Below the pieces are notes generated by a model. The model had not been told where the DNA came from, did not search any database, and saw only the letters and a list, made by a program, of their open reading frames with translations. Shown here one piece after another: positions 53,212 to 55,444 of a DNA stretch of 55,444 nt. The DNA comes from an uncultured Mediterraneibacter sp. (GTDB lineage Bacteria > Bacillota > Clostridia > Lachnospirales > Lachnospiraceae). Where the stretch lies: assembly GCA_944376695.1 (NCBI GenBank), contig CALWDM010000008.1, positions 1 to 55,444 of the forward strand. Direction: 5' to 3'. Each line of letters starts with the position of its first letter. Position 1 is the first letter of the stretch. The position numbers were made by a program, and so were the translations under genes.

Positions 53212-53976
53212 TCAGTCGGCCATTTCCGGCATTCCCTCCCTGTATCGGAGCGGCAGATGATTCTGCTGGCACTTCAGATTTTTTCTTTCCGTGATCGCCG
53301 CAGACTCAAAAAAGCCTTTCCACAGCCGTTCATATTCCATCTCCTTTTCCGAGACTCTGTCTGCCGCTTCTCTGTCAGGCTGTTCTCCCCACACAAGTCT
53401 CCACTTTGCTCCTGCTTTATGTATCAGGAAGACGCAGTGCGTTTTATCATATATCATCCAGTTTTCAAGGGGAAAGCGGTCAGAAAAATGATCTGCCACG
53501 CAGGTGAGGACCTGGGATTTTGGCGTTATCTCCGAAAAGAGGATCCCGTTTTTCAATTCTCTGAAACGAATAAACTCCTCGTACATATGCGCTTCACCGG
53601 ACACACTCCGGCTAAGGGCAAACACCTTCGCCACATCGGGATTTCCCAGGTGCTCCATGATTCTGCGGCTGTCCCCTATCCTTCTTGATTCCTGCATTGT
53701 CCGGAATACGGCAGTTCCCTTCTCTCCATCTTCAGAAAGCAGTGCATGATAAATATCCCAGTACGCATTGTAGCCCAGATACCGTTTGATCATCCGCTCC
53801 AGACGTACTGCTTTCTGTTCACACTCTTCCACTGTCTGGTATTCACAGAAGAGCTGCTGCTGCATTTTCCCGCGGATCTCTATCCCGGCATCCCCATCCC
53901 GGCAGTCTCTCCATGCATCATGGAGAGCCGAGTACAGTCCGGTTATCGTATCCGTACATATATAAATCTGTCTCAT
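53212..53976 (-). CDS. DNA-metabolism partner protein of the radical SAM enzyme (TIGR03915 family)
   Basis: The 254-residue protein matches the TIGR03915 family by its helical YNAYWDIYHALLSED region, MYEEFIRFRELKNGILFSEI and ADHFSDRFPLENWMIYDKTH. The family has no proven activity; it always partners a TIGR03916 radical SAM protein and in some bacteria is fused to a uracil-DNA glycosylase-like domain. Here it is unfused and ends where the family core ends, and no glycosylase gene is in the window. Its start overlaps the radical SAM stop by 4 bases (ATGA), so they are translated together. A role in DNA base modification or repair is inference. Confidence 0.87.
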   Translation of the reverse strand: MRQIYICTDTITGLYSALHDAWRDCRDGDAGIEIRGKMQQQLFCEYQTVEECEQKAVRLERMIKRYLGYNAYWDIYHALLSEDGEKGTAVFRTMQESRRIGDSRRIMEHLGNPDVAKVFALSRSVSGEAHMYEEFIRFRELKNGILFSEITPKSQVLTCVADHFSDRFPLENWMIYDKTHCVFLIHKAGAKWRLVWGEQPDREAADRVSEKEMEYERLWKGFFESAAITERKNLKCQQNHLPLRYREGMPEMAD

Positions 53977-55292
53977 TCTGCATTCACCCCGCCTAAACCC
54001 ATATCGTCAAACAAAGAGAGCTGTCTGAATGTCATGCCATCTGCACCCTCAGGAAGACGCTCTTTTGTGTTGAGCAGATTTCTTGTGATAGCATCTTCGT
54101 CCATTTTCACCGGATACATCATCTTCCCGCTGCACGTGATAAAATACAGGGCCCTCTTAAGCACTACCCCCATTTTCTTTAAGTCCTCAAAGCCAATGCA
54201 GCCCCATCTCCGCGCCTTCACGATGCGCCCCGCCGATTTGTAGCCGATCCCGGGAACCCGGAGAAGAGTATAATAGTCTGCCCGGTTGATCTCCACCGGA
54301 AAGGAATCCAAATGACGAAGCGCCCAGCAGCATTTGGGATCCAGATACACATTAAAGTTCTGATTTTCTTCATCCAAAAGCTCTTCTGCCCCAAAATGAT
54401 AAAACCTCAGCAGCCAGTCCGCCTGATACAGTCTGTGCTCTCTGAGCAGAGGCGGCCCCTGTTCCCGGATCGCCGGAAGGTCTCTGTCCTCGTTGACAGG
54501 CACAAACGCTGAAAAAAATACGCGCTTCAGATCAAACTTTTTATACAGGTCTTCTGTCACCCTGAGGATCTGATAATCTGTCTCCGGCGTAGCTCCTATG
54601 ATCATCTGCGTGCTCTGCCCCGCAGGCACAAACCGGGGAGCACTTCGATACAGCATGATCTCCTGCCGGTTTTCCTTCATCTTCTCCTGTACAAACCTCA
54701 TAGGCGCAAGAATATTTTTCCTCGACTTATGCGGTGCGAGAAGCCGCAGGCTCTCTGCCGTAGGAAGCTCCATGTTCACACTCATCCTGTCAGCCAGAAA
54801 CCCTGTCATCCTGATCAGTCTCTCGTCCGCCCCGGGGATCGCCTTTACATGAATATACCCCTGAAAATTGCATACATAACGGAGTCTGTACAGAGCAGCA
54901 TAGATCAGTTCCATCGTGTAATCAGGGCTTTTCAGTATTCCTGAACTCAAAAAAAGCCCTTCAATATAGTTTCTCCGGTAAAACTCCATTGTCAAAGTGC
55001 ATACTTCTTCCGGTGTGAAAGAAGTCCGCACTACATCATTTGAAGAGCGGTTGATGCAATATTTGCAGTCATAGATACACTCATTCGTAAACAGAATCTT
55101 CAGAAGGGAAATACATCTGCCATCTGAGGAAAAGCTGTGACATATCCCCGCTTTCCGGCAGTTTCCCATCCCGGTCCCGTCTCCCCGGCGCTCCACACCG
55201 CTGGAAGAACAGGATACATCGTACTTTGCCGCATCAGACAGAATATTTAATTTTTCATAAAGAGACATCTCTTTCATAATCCTGTCCCTCAT
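53973..55292 (-). CDS. Putative DNA modification/repair radical SAM protein (TIGR03916 family)
   Basis: The protein of about 439 residues has a radical SAM cluster motif CIYDCKYC (Cys72, Cys76, Cys79) after LLKILFTNE. A conserved cysteine set stands before it (SCSSSGVERRG, GNCRKAGICHSF). A helix-hairpin-helix DNA-binding segment lies near residues 331-352 (EINRADYYTLLRVPGIGYKS). Such a layout fits radical chemistry on DNA, but the substrate is unknown. The start at 55292 has GGAAGGGGG upstream. An ATG at 55346 lies upstream of the expected transcription start, so I reject it. Two LexA-like boxes lie in the promoter region, which fits a DNA damage role. Confidence 0.88.
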   Translation of the reverse strand: MRDRIMKEMSLYEKLNILSDAAKYDVSCSSSGVERRGDGTGMGNCRKAGICHSFSSDGRCISLLKILFTNECIYDCKYCINRSSNDVVRTSFTPEEVCTLTMEFYRRNYIEGLFLSSGILKSPDYTMELIYAALYRLRYVCNFQGYIHVKAIPGADERLIRMTGFLADRMSVNMELPTAESLRLLAPHKSRKNILAPMRFVQEKMKENRQEIMLYRSAPRFVPAGQSTQMIIGATPETDYQILRVTEDLYKKFDLKRVFFSAFVPVNEDRDLPAIREQGPPLLREHRLYQADWLLRFYHFGAEELLDEENQNFNVYLDPKCCWALRHLDSFPVEINRADYYTLLRVPGIGYKSAGRIVKARRWGCIGFEDLKKMGVVLKRALYFITCSGKMMYPVKMDEDAITRNLLNTKERLPEGADGMTFRQLSLFDDMGLGGVNAE

Positions 55293-55316
55293 GGCGCGCA
55301 CCCCCTTCCGCTTACA

Positions 55317-55328
55317 GAACATTTGTTC
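55317..55328. promoter_or_regulatory. LexA-type SOS box 1
   Basis: GAACATTTGTTC is a perfect GAAC-N4-GTTC palindrome, the core of the Firmicute LexA (SOS) box. It lies just past the expected transcription start of the radical SAM operon, 25 bases before its start codon. Confidence 0.6.
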
Positions 55329-55336
55329 TTTTTTGT

Positions 55337-55365
55337 ATAATAGCACATATGTTCGAAAGTTGCAA
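55337..55365 (-). promoter_or_regulatory. Promoter of the radical SAM/TIGR03915 operon
   Basis: On the minus strand TTGCAA (55360-55365) and TATTAT (55337-55342) are 17 bases apart. The start of transcription would be near 55330, downstream of the ATG at 55346, which supports 55292 as the true start codon. Confidence 0.7.
55343..55354. promoter_or_regulatory. LexA-type SOS box 2, between -35 and -10
   Basis: On the minus strand GAACATATGTGC, preceded by CG, matches CGAAC-N4-GTTC with one change. It fills the spacer of the promoter, where a repressor would block polymerase. Its spacing from box 1 suggests cooperative binding. Confidence 0.5.
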
Positions 55366-55369
55366 TAAC

Positions 55370-55443
55370 AAATTTGTTAGGTTAGAATCGATGATGGGGT
55401 AAACGAAAAAGCAGTTTTGGCATTCCAGTGAACTGCCCCTTCG
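55370..55443. repeat. Right copy of the 74-bp terminal inverted repeat
   Basis: This copy is the exact reverse complement of 1-74. It begins inside a 12-bp palindrome AACAAATTTGTT (55367-55378). One further base (55444) lies beyond it. The outer part, AGTGAACTGCCCCTTCGT, points out of the window on both sides, as the end of a mobile element would, but no transposase is visible. Confidence 0.9.
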
Positions 55444-55444
55444 T

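Noticed and set aside
55293-55346. Longer N-terminus of the radical SAM protein starting at 55346
   Set aside because: That ATG is upstream of the transcription start predicted from the TTGCAA-N17-TATTAT promoter and it has no ribosome binding site, while 55292 has GGAAGGGGG.

Overview
The window looks like chromosomal DNA of an anaerobic, low-to-mid GC Firmicute, most likely a Lachnospiraceae or related Clostridia. This rests on the gene set: an NfnAB-type electron-bifurcating transhydrogenase pair, formate-THF ligase with FolD, a 2-isopropylmalate-synthase-family protein that is probably a Re-citrate synthase beside NADP-isocitrate dehydrogenase, single-chain PurL, TepA beside FtsK/SpoIIIE, and a TIGR03915/TIGR03916 pair. 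Ribosome binding sites are strong AGGAGG types. No tRNA, rRNA, CRISPR array, prophage or complete insertion sequence is visible. Most genes are on the minus strand; only aroC, a LysR regulator and an AT-rich orphan gene are on the plus strand.

Layout, left to right. 1-4660: an AlkD-like DNA alkylation repair protein, NfnB/NfnA, and an iron alcohol dehydrogenase. 4678-12027: a probable operon read right to left, tepA-ftsK-fhs-folD-zinc ribbon/TPR membrane protein. 12046-12479: a gene-free stretch with a large nested foldable element. 12480-15926: Re-citrate synthase, a GntR/FCD regulator and icd, the oxidative route from oxaloacetate toward 2-oxoglutarate (aconitase is not here), read from a strong promoter that overlaps an inverted-repeat operator. 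16011-23035: leuB-ilvD-ilvB-serC-serA, covering parts of branched-chain and serine synthesis, with a promoter before leuB and a terminator after serA. 23069-39030: one giant surface-protein gene of 5,301 codons. 39192-42513: L,D-transpeptidase, tgt, yajC and a terminator. 42681-47793: aroC (plus) convergent with purL (minus), sharing a bidirectional terminator. 47924-55292: a Lit-like membrane protein whose 5' end carries an in-frame amber codon, a LysR regulator, a nuclease-helicase fusion, an AT-rich orphan, and the TIGR03915/TIGR03916 pair behind two LexA-type boxes.

The points most worth a second look are these: the giant adhesin, with about 16 Cna-B/SpaA-like modules followed by 11 tandem Spy0128/FctA-like isopeptide modules and a degenerate sorting signal; the SOS-like control of the radical-SAM DNA-metabolism pair; the nested hairpin element after icd; the operator-promoter of the citrate synthase operon; the amber codon in the Lit-like gene; and a 74-bp perfect inverted repeat at the two ends of the window. 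Housekeeping genes are assigned from motifs I recognise in the translations. No database search was run.
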